Made by a program: the position numbers and the translations under genes
Source: Phytomonas francai
Taxonomy: Eukaryota; Euglenozoa; Kinetoplastea; Trypanosomatida; Trypanosomatidae
Assembly: GCA_001766655.1 (NCBI GenBank)
Contig: MJCC01000003.1
Span: forward strand, 652,212-716,211
DNA: 64,000 nucleotides
Direction: 5' to 3'
Part shown: in pieces, positions 26,901 through 37,215 of the stretch
How the letters are laid out: each line of letters starts with the position of its first letter
Position numbering within the stretch: the stretch's first letter is position 1
Notes under the pieces: model-generated
Database searches by the model: none
Told to the model about the DNA's origin: nothing
The model's input: the letters and a program-made list of their open reading frames with translations, nothing else

Positions 26901-29900
26901 ATACGAGAAGTTTCGTGAAATTTCACTGCTGGTCGAGCTTTTTGTCGAATTTGTTCAACAGGAGCTTCCAAAGGTGGGCTCAGACACTGATATGAAGAAT
27001 ACAGCCCTCTATACTGGATGCATCCCACTCTTTATTGTTGTTGCACATTTTTGTCCATCAGTGCTGACACAGAAAATTGAAAAAGATTTGCTGAATATCA
27101 TGAATGTTTTGAAAGGAAAGGTTGGGAGTCAAGAGGTTGTCAGCTTCACCACTCGCGAGGCTTGCTACGTATTTCCCCCGAACCGCGAACACGAGGCGAT
27201 GTGGCGATTTGTTATTGATCTTTCACACGCGAGCAGCGTGGCCGTCCAAAAGGAGTCACACATGCCTCCCCTGAGCATCATCCGCAGCGACGGTACTGCT
27301 TTGCAGCGAAGCAAAATCGAGATGGGTCTCGAACGAACCTTCTTAAAATTGGAGGGCGGTAGACTAATCTTCTTCGGGTCTGGTGAAAACAATTTCACCA
27401 TCAACTCCCAGTTTGACTTCTGCGTTCCCACCACGTGGGAGAGTTTACTCAAAGACTGCATCCACAATCTCTTGGTATCCCACGCGCGTCATCTGATCCA
27501 TAAGACAAAAACGAGCGACGTCAACGTTCCCCCGATGCTGCGCCACGGTCTCAATGCAGACGCCCTGCGCCGCCACAGCATCAAGCTTGATAATAGGGAA
27601 CCCCACAGGACTACTTTTGCGTCCGATATACTGAACAACGTTGGCGACGGTAAGGCGTTTGTAGATCAGGCATATATGAGTATACGGGGAAGCATTGTAC
27701 CTGCGATGCGACCGGCAATCCAGGCTCTTCTTGCGATTCTCATCCACGCTGGCGTCAACGCGCAGCAGGCCGAAGACGAGCTCAAGCTGCGCTGGTTCAG
27801 TGGGGAGTGGGGTGTAAAACTCCAGGGCCCTAACCGGGATATCACGCGTACCTTTTTGAACGACTTCGCCAATTGGTTTATCAAGTCTGTTTACTATCAC
27901 ATGGAGGGGACAGTTGTGACGTTTCATCGCGGCTCATTCGATCGTCGGCTTGAGAACTCATTAAACAACTCCAGATCTATTTCCGAGCGTCACCGGTCCA
28001 CTAGCTCCCGTCGAAGTATCTTCAAACACTCACAGCAGTCTGAAACGCTAGACCAACTCAAAACACTGCTTGCGAGAGAGATGTCACCGGCGGCGCTAGA
28101 GGCAGTACTCGTGGAGCGCACACAGGCAGCTATCAAAATGCTACACTGCATCTCGCTTCTGAGGAAGCTCTTCCACCTGGAGGACACTGAACAGGCTTCG
28201 GAGGCGTCTATGCTTGCCTTATTGGAGGTGTTATCGATCTTTGTCAACGTGAACAGTGGGTCACATTACATCGAAAGTCTTAATGGGGCGGGGTTTGACT
28301 TGCAGATGCAAGTGCGCACGGAGCTGCACAGCCTCCTTATGCAATGCCAAGAGCTTCTGCTTGCAAAGTGCCCAAAGAATATTGCTCCACAAGCGGTGCT
28401 GACCGAGCGTGCCACCAACGGCTTGGCTACAATGCAGCTCCTGAGTATCCTATGTCACCCCTTCGACGCATTTGATGCAGAAATATTTAACGCAAATTTT
28501 GGTAACGATAACGACGTGCTCATGCATCTGGAGAACCATATTTCTATCCTCACAAGCAACCTCATGCTTATGAATCCATGGGATCTGCACAAGGATACTG
28601 GCACAGATTTGTCAGTGTCTGAGGAACGCGAGCTCCGTTTTGAGCCAATGGGAGAGGTTGACTTGAACTCGATTAGCTGCATCTATCAAAATGACTTTAC
28701 AATCGTCATTCCGCAGCTTTCCACATCCCGATCCGAGGAGGGTGTTTTGATTGAAAACAATAACATCAACAGCGTTGAGCTTAGCGCTGACGAAGGGTGG
28801 CCACTTGCGTGGAAGGATGGCCTGCCACGTGTCTTTTACTATGAAGTGAAAATCAAGTCTCTGATTTGCAAATTTGATGTGGGGCTTACTGTATCGAGGC
28901 TAAACTTTGGTGCAACAAGGCTAGACTCACTTTACTTCTATAGCAGCTCAGGAGGGACGCATAGCGTTTCTTTCCCAATGTTTGGTGAAGAAGACACTGT
29001 TGGTTGCGGCTTCATTTCAACCAACCGACGCATCTTTTTCACACTGAACGGTGTGCTCCTGGGTTTCATGGACACTGTGCCAGACAAGCAGGACATCCTC
29101 TTCCCGACCTTGCGCTTCAGCGAGCGATCCGGGGCAAAGGTGCTGGTTAATTTTGGCACTTCAACTTTTGCATATGACTATCAACAGCTGCATCCTGCGC
29201 TAAATCTGCAGAGGGGGCCGACATGGTACCGTGTAGCCTCCACTGCAGCAACAACACTGCACCACATTGCCGCGCGCGCTTGTCTGATGCAGGAAGGGCG
29301 AAAATCAAGCGCTAGTGCTTTCCTAACGCATTGTTTTGAGGTAGTGTGCCGAAACGTGAGTAAAGTAACAACATTCCTTATGAACACAGGGGTTGGTACC
29401 GCCGACTGTTCCGACTCCCAAACCCGTATCAAACAGTCTGTGATTTTTGCCGTTGCGGAGTACTCGATTATGCTTCTCATCGCCACCATACGTCATATCG
29501 TTAACACTGGTGCGCTGTACAACCCACTGCCTGAGGTGGTTGGTGGGATGATCTTTGACGCAGTGTCGATGCTCATGCTGTTGCCGCTGCGTTCGACACA
29601 AGTAGCGGTCATCAGCGTGCTTCCGGAGATCATTCCACATATTCGTCATCATCCCAATGAGACCGCCTTGGCGAATCTTGTCAATACCTTATTTCGTCAT
29701 GCCAACGACCCCACAGCGGAGGCAGCCCAAGCTATTCCCTTTACACCGACTTGGTGTGAGTGCGACCCGCGGTTTATGTCCATAGTCAATGTTCAATCTG
29801 CCTGCATGAGCCCCGAGTCTCAGCGTAGTATTGTCCTTGGTAATGTGCTCCCCCGGACCGGTGTTGTTTCTTTTTCGGTCAAGATTAACCGCCGTGGCAT

Positions 29901-32900
29901 GGCTAAGGGACACTCACTCAAGGGGGGCTACTTTATCGGTGTGTCTGTGGCCAGGTTAAGTCCACTCTCTCCGACAAGTAATTCACAATCCTGGAAGACG
30001 GTGAAGCCACCGATTGTGTGGGCGATGCATGACACCTCGCCCCAGCTTCCACATGCCACCAACCCCATCGTCAAGGCGAACAACTTCCAACGCACGTTTG
30101 GCAATGACGACATGATTCGCGTGGTGGTTGACTGTGACAACCGAACAGTCGACTTCTACCGTGACGACGAGTTACTTAGGACGCTCTTCAGCAACCTGCC
30201 CACAGATATCGACCTCGTCCCGTTTGTTCAGCTCTACAACGATGATGCTTCTGTGACAATCTACCCAGGTGAAATGACCTCCCCTATCTCAACCTCAACC
30301 CTTCTCAGTGCTGCGTCTGTGGACGTTCTTCGGGCGATGCTGATGTTGGAGCCGTTCCAATTCTTGGTGGCGAAAGGGCTCTGTAACGAGCTCGATATGC
30401 GTGCCTGCCCTAAGGTGACCTTGGCCCTCTTTAACAGCTTACCTGATCGGCGCATGTTGCATCTGCGCAGTCGCACCAGCGAGGAGTTCATCACTGTAAG
30501 CCGAGTTGGGGACATGCGATGCAAATTCTCCATCGGTAATGAGGCGAATTATGAGCACCTTTACAACCTTCATACACCTGCTAATCCAAAGATCACGTGC
30601 TCTTTGGATACCCAGATTCTATCTGGCTCCTCAGGCGGGTTGGCACTTTGCATCGGGAGGCTTGTGGCGGCTCTGCGGCGTATTGTGCTTCCGTTCATCA
30701 CAACCCAAGCTCTGTCAGCTCTTGAACATGAGCAGCGTTTGAAGCTCATCGATGAAGAAAAGGACCGCTGGGATTTCCTGTTCCATGGCTTGCGCGTTGG
30801 CAGCTTCATTAACATTCAGCGCAGTTCGCTGAACAAGGTAATTCTTCCGACGCCTCACACTCCCATCGACTATACATTTTCGACAGCAATGTCTCATCCA
30901 AGCTTCTGCATGCCGCAGACGTATTGCGGTAGGCTGGCCACCATCCCAAGTGGCTCCGAGAACATCACAACTCCCTTTATAGCCATCGCTGACCCAGCTG
31001 TTCCGTCGCATGGCGTGTTTAGCATTTGTTGCCAGCTGATCCGAGGCCACAACGGGCAAATTCTTGGTGGGGGCTACTACTTCGGGCTTTGCACATCGAC
31101 ATTTAATTGGAAGCGCAAAGATCTCAACAGTGGTGTTCCCGAGGTGTGGGCTCTTCACGACATGGATGACGCTCCATGGCGTTTGCGTCACTTCAGTTCC
31201 ACCTGCACCTTACTGATAGCAGCGGATCCTCGGTGCGTTATTGTTAGTGGGGATATCATCCGCTTGGAGATCAACCGTGACGAGGGCACCATGCGTGCCT
31301 TCCGCAAACCTTTCGATAGCGATGAAATTAGCTTTGGAATCATCTTCGACAACCTGCCCAAAGGAAATCTTTACCCTTTTGTGCACCTCTTCAACATGGA
31401 CTCGGTTGCTGTCTTAATACCCTCCAAAAATACGGATTCAGCCTTGCGCTTTACGGTCCAGCAACCCCTCTTCGCAACCTACTCCTTTAATGAGCGCCGT
31501 TACTGCGACGGCTGCGCCGCACAGCACCTAGAGTCACGCCTCAGCAAACAATGGTACAAGTGCGTCGATTGCGCGGACTACGCCCTTTGCAAGAACTGTT
31601 TCGATCTCTGTGTTCATTCCCATCATACCTTTACAGACATGGGGGTTTACTCCCTCGTACACACCAAAACCCCACCGAGAATCATAAAGAAAGGGATGCA
31701 TGTAGTTATCCCGGCAACAAATTGCATGTACCTCCGCAGTAGTGGGTGCCGTATGGATGAAGGGTCTATCAACTGCGTCGCTGAGTCAATTGATGACAAT
31801 AGCTTTGCTATATGGGGACTGGTATGCAAAGAGCGGGCCCATTTCACGGTAACAATCGAGACAATTGACAATAGACCACTGCGGGCGGATCGTCTTGTGT
31901 TCATTGGAGTTGGCTTTACGAATGATATTATGCAACTTTCCCGTGAAAAATTGCTCAGCAAATGCTTTACCCCATGTTCGTCGGTTCTGACGTACTGCAA
32001 CTATTATTCAATGCGACGCGGGGTCAACAGTGAGAACCGCCACTCGCACGGTTTTGATAACGGCTCGACCGTTACAATTGAGTTGGATACTGAAAAAAGG
32101 ACGGCGAAGTTTATTCGGGACTGGATTGTGGTGGACACGTGTCCGGTCGAGTTCCTGAACTTATCCCAAGGCAAATACGTTGCGCTCAGCTTCTTCGTTG
32201 TTTTCGAGAAAAAGGGTGTGAAAGTTATGGTCAGACCAGATAGTGGAATGACCATGATCGCTCATGTGGAGGAAGGAAATGGAAGCATCATCAAAGTCAG
32301 AGCTGACTCAAAGGTTCGGTATGTTACAACTGAAAACTGTCGCCTACCGCTCCGGCAGTGCGAGGTGGCGCCAGACTTAGGGAGGCTAGGTTATACTTAT
32401 ATTGATAAGTGCATGGTGCAGTGCCGTGTTGTGGCTTTAGAAAAGGGGGACGTCAAGCTGCGCTTGGTTAAAGACGATTCTGTGCATAAGGTTCCTCTTA
32501 ATCACTTTCTCATCGATGAACACAATGCTATCGCCGATGAGTATCTTATTCCAAAGGAATCAGACGAGAATGACGCAACATTGTTAAACGGCTTTGTTGT
32601 ATCGCGACTGCTTCTGATCTTGTCTTGTCTCTGTGAAAAAGAACAGGTATCACATCTGGTCATACAGCACGGTAAAGAGCTGATTAATCTGATGAAGGGC
32701 TTGGCCTCGGTGCAAATAAGCAATTATACCCCGCTCGACTTTCTCAACGAGATCCGAACCCTTATATCAGAGACCGCAAACACTCTGCGTTGGATCAACC
32801 CTTTGCAACGTCTTGGATCTTTTGTGCCAACGCTTGGGATCGACGACCGTAAGCGCCGGTTCAAGCCGGACATGCTTGTCCAGTGTATCACCATGGGGAA

Positions 32901-35900
32901 CTCAAAAGAGGTCTACCGAGTAGTTTCGCGGAAAGGAGAAATATTGACGTTGGTGAATTTAAAGACATCCGAGTCCATAGAAATGTCCTACAAGAACTGC
33001 ATTCCGATAAAACAATCTAACGGGAAGCCATGGTACAGCGTGCCTAACGGTCTTCCTTGCAGCTTTCGCGAGCACACGATTCGACTGACACGGCAAAACT
33101 CATCGAGTCAAAAAGTCTCGATTGAGGGAGTGTGGCAAGGCGAGTTCACCTTTCCAAAATCTAAAGGTATTTTATTTGATATGAAGCTGGGAAACAACGG
33201 AACTGGTAAAGCGCTCTTAAATATTCATGGGCAAGAGGTTGGGTATAACGTTGTCTATGGGCACATTGAGTATCAGCGCATTGTTTGCCTGTGCTTAACC
33301 CGAAGTGATTCTTCTTCGAAGAATAAACTTTATCAAACAGTAAACACGGAGAATGTTGTCTCTTATGTGCGGAGAATGCACCAAGTGATGGGCACGCTGA
33401 CCCTTTCCGACACTACTGATAGCTATATGGCAGAGCTAAGCATAGATGCAGAGGGTTTGTGCATGACCGGCATGTGCTGTTATTCAAATGGCAAAACCGG
33501 TAGTCTAGTGTGCTACTGCCCCGACCGTCGACTGCTAATATCCAGCCATACTGACATGGCACACATTGAACCGCTGCCAGACTGTGTGGATACAATTACT
33601 ATGACGAAACCATCGAGGAGTCTCAGCGAAACGATGCACCGTCTCATCATTCTTCTTGCGCGCCACCTTTACCTGGTTATTTGCAGTAAAAAGAATATTA
33701 CTACTAAAGAGCTTGTGGAAAATGTCTTCCTCTTCAACACGCATCCACTCACGGATAGACTGGTCACGAGCTTTGTAGGTATCCCGCAGCTGTTCTTTAT
33801 GGTATGTGATGCCTCTCAACGGATTACAAATCCTGACGTTAGGCCATGGGACGCCGCAACGCTTTCGACCCTCATCTCCAAGACCCTTCTCCTGCAACCT
33901 GAGTCATTGGCCAAAGCCTCAGAAAGCCTCATATGGGATTCGCTTCATGCCGTTGTTGTGGCGATACATCGCTGCGGAAGTCAGTTTAGACATAATATTT
34001 TACGAAAAATAACAGCCTTCGTACGAAGTCACCGAGATACCGAGCAGAAGATATACTGGCAGCTCTTCGGCTCCCTTGTGACCTACTTTGACCGCGGCGT
34101 CCTTTCCTCAACCGCACGGTTGAATGATATGCACAAGGATGTCGCAGCAGGTGTTGACCTTATCTTAAGCTTCAAGCCACAAATCCCATGGCACCTGCGG
34201 AATATCCCCACACAACCTCTTCACTGCTTGGTGGACCTCTGGCGGTCCCTTGTGGAAGAAAGATCACTCCCTCGCGTGGTGGACGAAACAAATGACCATC
34301 ATGGTGACAACGAGCTCCACGCAGACGTGATCTGTGCCTTTGGCGATTATAGCGATGAGGAGCTCAAGGTGGGGAAGGTCATGAGCTCCATCCCAACAGC
34401 CCTTACTGGGCAATACTACTATGAGGTAATTCTCCCAGATCGCCTTACCAATCCGTTTGCTGTGGGGTGGGGTACGCAAGCTCATTGCGAAGTACCAAGC
34501 CAACATGTTGGTAGTGATCGTACGAGTTTCTCCTTTAATGGAAGCGAGGTCAGCACAAAGGACACCAAGGAAGATTACAAAATCGCGCAGGAGATCACCC
34601 CCGGTTGTGTGCTCGGGTGCCTCATTAGGATGGAAGAACAGGTTGTGGCTTGGTCCATTAACGGCACTGTCGGGCCTTTCATTCCCATCCCCATCGCGCT
34701 TGGCGATAAGGGCCTCAACGTATTCGTGTCCACTGGGATATGCAGCGGGCTGCGTGTGCGGCTGCGGGCCAGCGAGTTTGAATTCGTACCTGATGGCTAT
34801 ACAGACCTGGTGGGACGCTATACACGCGTCCTTATCGCGACATACGACGAGTCCGTCCGAAGCATCCTCCCGGTCCAGAGCTTGTCTTTCTACAGCCAGG
34901 TTGCGTCGTACCTTTCGGATGTCGCGGAGTACAAGAAGGAGGACAGAAAGACTCTGCTGGATGCCTCCATCTCAGGCACGTTCACGCTGCGAGGCACGGC
35001 GACAAATTTGTTTCTCCCCAAGTACTCGGGGCTTATGGGGTTGTCTGAGGAAGAGCTAAACGGGTACGAGCGCGTGATCGAAACCGTTGAGAGTTGTATG
35101 GCCACAGCAAGTCGTTTTGTCGACCTTGACAGTGACATCATCACTGGGACACTTTCAGTGGCTTTCTTGTACCTGAAACCCTTAGTGCGGCGTTCTTTCC
35201 GCCAGAAGCTCCTCATCAACATCCCCGGTGTTGAGAAGGCCAGATCGCCACCCACCATTTCCATACGCATCACGGAGCTCTTCTCCACATTGCCGCGAAC
35301 CCCTGATGTCGCGCTCCACCACACCGTTCTTTCGCAACTATATAGGCAGATCGGAGGCTTTACTGAAGAGCAGTGGTTGCAGAGCCCGCTTTTCAAGGTC
35401 AACCTCTATATCAGCGGCTCGGGGCACGCACCGATTGACATGGGTGGACCTTATCGTCAAGCATGGACTTTTCTAGCGGAGGAACTTGTACGTCATCCGG
35501 ATAAGTGCTACCCACACTCCGATTTTCACCGGAATCCGCTTTTCTGTTTCGTGGACAACTCACAGAGGGTGTCACTTGTACCTGACAGCCTAGCTAACTC
35601 GTCACTCGAGTTAACCTTATTTAATTTCTTTGGGAAAATTATGGGCCACGCTGCGAGGGCTCACCTCCCATTGAATATCGATTTCTCTCCGTTTCTTTGG
35701 AAATTTTTGGTGGATGATGCAATCAGCATCAAAGACTATTATAAATACGTTGACAGTGTCGTGGAAAGCAGTATGATGGATAATAACTTTCTTATGAGTG
35801 GTATAGCGGAGGAGCTCATCCCTAACTTTGCTGAAAGCATCATGTGGCTGGATGAGGAGGAGCTCAAAGAGGAAAGGCTTGCCGAGCATCGGCGTTCTAT

Positions 35901-36351
35901 TGCTGAAAACTGTCTTGTACATTCTATGGATGAACAGCTGAATGCCATACGCTGCGGGTTGTGGAGTATCTTACCCCGCCGAGTTGTGCGTTGTCTATCA
36001 TGGTGTGATCTGGAGAGGTTGGTATGTGGCGAAAGTAATCCCACTACTAAGGAACTGAAGCGTTATATTCACACACAGCTGAATCCGGTGCGTGAAAAAT
36101 ACTTTTGGGAAATATTGGAGGAGTTCACCGCAGAGGAAAAAGCTGCGTTGCTTTGCTTTGCTTCCGGCCAGCGCCGTTTACCCCTTATCCGGCCGATTAT
36201 TATACAAGAAAACAATGAAAGTGTAGAGCACTTACCACGTGCTCAGTCGTGTTCGTCTCTTATAACGATACCACCCTATACTTCGATGGAAATCTTTCGT
36301 GAAAAAATACTTTTGGCCTTGCAACATCAGGATGAGATGGAGTTGGCATGA
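23926..36351 (+). CDS. Giant HECT E3 ubiquitin ligase with SPRY and ZZ domains
   Basis: The 4141-residue product ends in a HECT domain (about 3804-4141). It has 'PIDMGGPYRQAW', 'NFFGKIMGHAAR' and the catalytic Cys4109 in 'AQSCSSLITIPPYTS', which accepts ubiquitin from an E2 and passes it to substrates. Upstream I see five SPRY-like modules, at about 1637-1745, 1963-2108, 2362-2501, 2621-2770 and 3495-3611. Modules two and three share 'VWA(M/L)HD' and 'PFV(Q/H)L(Y/F)N'. A ZZ zinc finger starts at Cys2527 ('CDGC', later 'CVDC', 'CKNC' and 'HSHH'). A WD40-like segment ('FCVSSDGHLLAAAT') lies near 370. The rest is mostly helical. The mix recalls HERC1/HERC2 without RCC1 repeats. The ATG at 23926 is preferred over an in-frame GTG at 23911. 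At 12.4 kb it fills a fifth of the window. Confidence 0.92.
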   Translation: MHEENTSCFSTMPIPHSDQTVNINLLPTEPYANPNNEGLPLHSTTYNAKPCPPARFQDGSVYIQDSYDASSSNGGGAAKIRSFDMYDVTLSQMYTMGYRSYLDKMKQTDNSMFHFPVAPPDFDGSVPTNLEAVAQYVDKLTVAYKSVRGIPTPFNMYEHIILEAADNLSNASMNQIQQSNSTSPAPNSTSEHTRSGTTSREETASIALVDPQQATESFIVSLSLVNLRRMSCKEMQILFERFQTSPRVASGVDADVVETVLTDFYAILMQEETPHDRQGHLISLVGMLVSSRSIINDVLRYLNILEEFHAVHSNSLSIQVPLASRIIDAFTLYSKSLCPIVSPIDCFQEEDERLKVNLSEGTTMQCFCVSSDGHLLAAATLKGLEVYEVTTGLLVASRESGAPEGVRSYWVINFSENLSNFICSDITGLNHTVYTSDLNVVEEIHTGEVTIPLDYKDGVMETQVSPLLPSGSNRSLYFFESGSCLAEVECTTKNAKESFTMCAHVHQDFEGILTRLFTENGEIIVSVSRCCFKFTQNGVSCYGIASNSSPWIYVHVRWLKGTWSLNVNAAIVDLAGARNDQQKSLVIHKVLCLDGLGHVGSFALWLDSDDESVAATFRRGRRLESCNALVNFPLDEGMGMWVKETVTCTAFTISETQCVWDENVLVPCISLAEEGFPGRQATVRMDPKLVLESKILKSRFKIYMILPSRVKGGDDIVIVVDHATGTITRVFHCPRASSDSIYALLSDESKLFVYQQRFSTFSSMRLHSMHCKLNELANSGLLEPALPENSIHWLKHEWYKKIYIEVFELNRIPLSNTPLSFTNLFVLADSFQNVKESTDKLYVMAILSLTLAHFQMLISADEKHISKVATLLKRSCKEIIDMFPEKIINETANELLNAAVSKCLTLNDKVQALLDPDMERGAATLRVYVTKESLFTLIHHIVTNSPTILCDVARRLISISRAEVASSDGDVAQPITRLMTGFVLLCVKELIAYEKFREISLLVELFVEFVQQELPKVGSDTDMKNTALYTGCIPLFIVVAHFCPSVLTQKIEKDLLNIMNVLKGKVGSQEVVSFTTREACYVFPPNREHEAMWRFVIDLSHASSVAVQKESHMPPLSIIRSDGTALQRSKIEMGLERTFLKLEGGRLIFFGSGENNFTINSQFDFCVPTTWESLLKDCIHNLLVSHARHLIHKTKTSDVNVPPMLRHGLNADALRRHSIKLDNREPHRTTFASDILNNVGDGKAFVDQAYMSIRGSIVPAMRPAIQALLAILIHAGVNAQQAEDELKLRWFSGEWGVKLQGPNRDITRTFLNDFANWFIKSVYYHMEGTVVTFHRGSFDRRLENSLNNSRSISERHRSTSSRRSIFKHSQQSETLDQLKTLLAREMSPAALEAVLVERTQAAIKMLHCISLLRKLFHLEDTEQASEASMLALLEVLSIFVNVNSGSHYIESLNGAGFDLQMQVRTELHSLLMQCQELLLAKCPKNIAPQAVLTERATNGLATMQLLSILCHPFDAFDAEIFNANFGNDNDVLMHLENHISILTSNLMLMNPWDLHKDTGTDLSVSEERELRFEPMGEVDLNSISCIYQNDFTIVIPQLSTSRSEEGVLIENNNINSVELSADEGWPLAWKDGLPRVFYYEVKIKSLICKFDVGLTVSRLNFGATRLDSLYFYSSSGGTHSVSFPMFGEEDTVGCGFISTNRRIFFTLNGVLLGFMDTVPDKQDILFPTLRFSERSGAKVLVNFGTSTFAYDYQQLHPALNLQRGPTWYRVASTAATTLHHIAARACLMQEGRKSSASAFLTHCFEVVCRNVSKVTTFLMNTGVGTADCSDSQTRIKQSVIFAVAEYSIMLLIATIRHIVNTGALYNPLPEVVGGMIFDAVSMLMLLPLRSTQVAVISVLPEIIPHIRHHPNETALANLVNTLFRHANDPTAEAAQAIPFTPTWCECDPRFMSIVNVQSACMSPESQRSIVLGNVLPRTGVVSFSVKINRRGMAKGHSLKGGYFIGVSVARLSPLSPTSNSQSWKTVKPPIVWAMHDTSPQLPHATNPIVKANNFQRTFGNDDMIRVVVDCDNRTVDFYRDDELLRTLFSNLPTDIDLVPFVQLYNDDASVTIYPGEMTSPISTSTLLSAASVDVLRAMLMLEPFQFLVAKGLCNELDMRACPKVTLALFNSLPDRRMLHLRSRTSEEFITVSRVGDMRCKFSIGNEANYEHLYNLHTPANPKITCSLDTQILSGSSGGLALCIGRLVAALRRIVLPFITTQALSALEHEQRLKLIDEEKDRWDFLFHGLRVGSFINIQRSSLNKVILPTPHTPIDYTFSTAMSHPSFCMPQTYCGRLATIPSGSENITTPFIAIADPAVPSHGVFSICCQLIRGHNGQILGGGYYFGLCTSTFNWKRKDLNSGVPEVWALHDMDDAPWRLRHFSSTCTLLIAADPRCVIVSGDIIRLEINRDEGTMRAFRKPFDSDEISFGIIFDNLPKGNLYPFVHLFNMDSVAVLIPSKNTDSALRFTVQQPLFATYSFNERRYCDGCAAQHLESRLSKQWYKCVDCADYALCKNCFDLCVHSHHTFTDMGVYSLVHTKTPPRIIKKGMHVVIPATNCMYLRSSGCRMDEGSINCVAESIDDNSFAIWGLVCKERAHFTVTIETIDNRPLRADRLVFIGVGFTNDIMQLSREKLLSKCFTPCSSVLTYCNYYSMRRGVNSENRHSHGFDNGSTVTIELDTEKRTAKFIRDWIVVDTCPVEFLNLSQGKYVALSFFVVFEKKGVKVMVRPDSGMTMIAHVEEGNGSIIKVRADSKVRYVTTENCRLPLRQCEVAPDLGRLGYTYIDKCMVQCRVVALEKGDVKLRLVKDDSVHKVPLNHFLIDEHNAIADEYLIPKESDENDATLLNGFVVSRLLLILSCLCEKEQVSHLVIQHGKELINLMKGLASVQISNYTPLDFLNEIRTLISETANTLRWINPLQRLGSFVPTLGIDDRKRRFKPDMLVQCITMGNSKEVYRVVSRKGEILTLVNLKTSESIEMSYKNCIPIKQSNGKPWYSVPNGLPCSFREHTIRLTRQNSSSQKVSIEGVWQGEFTFPKSKGILFDMKLGNNGTGKALLNIHGQEVGYNVVYGHIEYQRIVCLCLTRSDSSSKNKLYQTVNTENVVSYVRRMHQVMGTLTLSDTTDSYMAELSIDAEGLCMTGMCCYSNGKTGSLVCYCPDRRLLISSHTDMAHIEPLPDCVDTITMTKPSRSLSETMHRLIILLARHLYLVICSKKNITTKELVENVFLFNTHPLTDRLVTSFVGIPQLFFMVCDASQRITNPDVRPWDAATLSTLISKTLLLQPESLAKASESLIWDSLHAVVVAIHRCGSQFRHNILRKITAFVRSHRDTEQKIYWQLFGSLVTYFDRGVLSSTARLNDMHKDVAAGVDLILSFKPQIPWHLRNIPTQPLHCLVDLWRSLVEERSLPRVVDETNDHHGDNELHADVICAFGDYSDEELKVGKVMSSIPTALTGQYYYEVILPDRLTNPFAVGWGTQAHCEVPSQHVGSDRTSFSFNGSEVSTKDTKEDYKIAQEITPGCVLGCLIRMEEQVVAWSINGTVGPFIPIPIALGDKGLNVFVSTGICSGLRVRLRASEFEFVPDGYTDLVGRYTRVLIATYDESVRSILPVQSLSFYSQVASYLSDVAEYKKEDRKTLLDASISGTFTLRGTATNLFLPKYSGLMGLSEEELNGYERVIETVESCMATASRFVDLDSDIITGTLSVAFLYLKPLVRRSFRQKLLINIPGVEKARSPPTISIRITELFSTLPRTPDVALHHTVLSQLYRQIGGFTEEQWLQSPLFKVNLYISGSGHAPIDMGGPYRQAWTFLAEELVRHPDKCYPHSDFHRNPLFCFVDNSQRVSLVPDSLANSSLELTLFNFFGKIMGHAARAHLPLNIDFSPFLWKFLVDDAISIKDYYKYVDSVVESSMMDNNFLMSGIAEELIPNFAESIMWLDEEELKEERLAEHRRSIAENCLVHSMDEQLNAIRCGLWSILPRRVVRCLSWCDLERLVCGESNPTTKELKRYIHTQLNPVREKYFWEILEEFTAEEKAALLCFASGQRRLPLIRPIIIQENNESVEHLPRAQSCSSLITIPPYTSMEIFREKILLALQHQDEMELA

Positions 36352-37215
36352 ACGTCTCATGGCTATATGGCCAAAAAAAAAAGGGGGGGACAAAAACAAT
36401 GTCTAATAACTTCCTCAAAAGGAAAAGTATCCCTTTTCTGTTCACTATTTGACGTTAGGTTAGAGGGTCACTCCAAGTTTATTTAGAAATTATTTTATGT
36501 TGTGTCCCCTTGTTACTACATATATTTTACTGATTATCGTTAAATAGATGCGATTTAGACGAGTGCATAAGTGTTTTTTTTTGTCTCTACCGCGCTTGTG
36601 ACTGAAACACATACATAGGAATATACCGATCAAGAAAAGGCTATAAAGTGATTCTGATCATCGGTTAGATTTATTGTGCTTATACTCCAGCCTGTCGTGT
36701 CTCTTTTACTATCTATATACCCCCTCTCTTAGTCAGGGCTGTTTGCTTTTTGTCTTATGTGTAGATTTTTCTCTTTTTTTTCCGAATCTCTTAAAAAAAA
36801 ATCGATAAGCATGAAGCTAAGGAAAGGTTGCATTGCTATTATATGGACTTACAATTTAAAAAGAAGCGTGCGAGTAAGAGATGTTAATACACAAGCACAT
36901 GTGCTGTCGGACGTGCATGATTAGGTGAAAAGGCGTAATCCTTTCGTGAATATTTCTTTAAAAAGGAAATTCAATTAGATCTATACAATTCTATACCCGT
37001 AGTTTACGTTATGATATGTAGGCTACCAAATATATTTTTTCTTCAGCATCGATTCCATCATGCTTTTGCGCTGCGTTTCTATGTACTCTTATCCAGTTTC
37101 CCTTTTTCCTTTTTTGCTTAAAAAGGGTTTCAAAGCTCCAAACATAAAAAAGGGAATGAGAGGAGAGAGGGAGCAATATTAGGAAGAAGGCCTTCACTCT
37201 ATAATAAGCTTTGAT
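36352..37215 (+). other. Intergenic spacer after HECT gene
   Basis: This is AT-rich sequence with an A/G run at 36374-36392, T runs at 36573-36581 and 36772-36781, and pyrimidine-rich DNA near 37072-37120. It contains no convincing coding frame on either strand. Confidence 0.5.
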
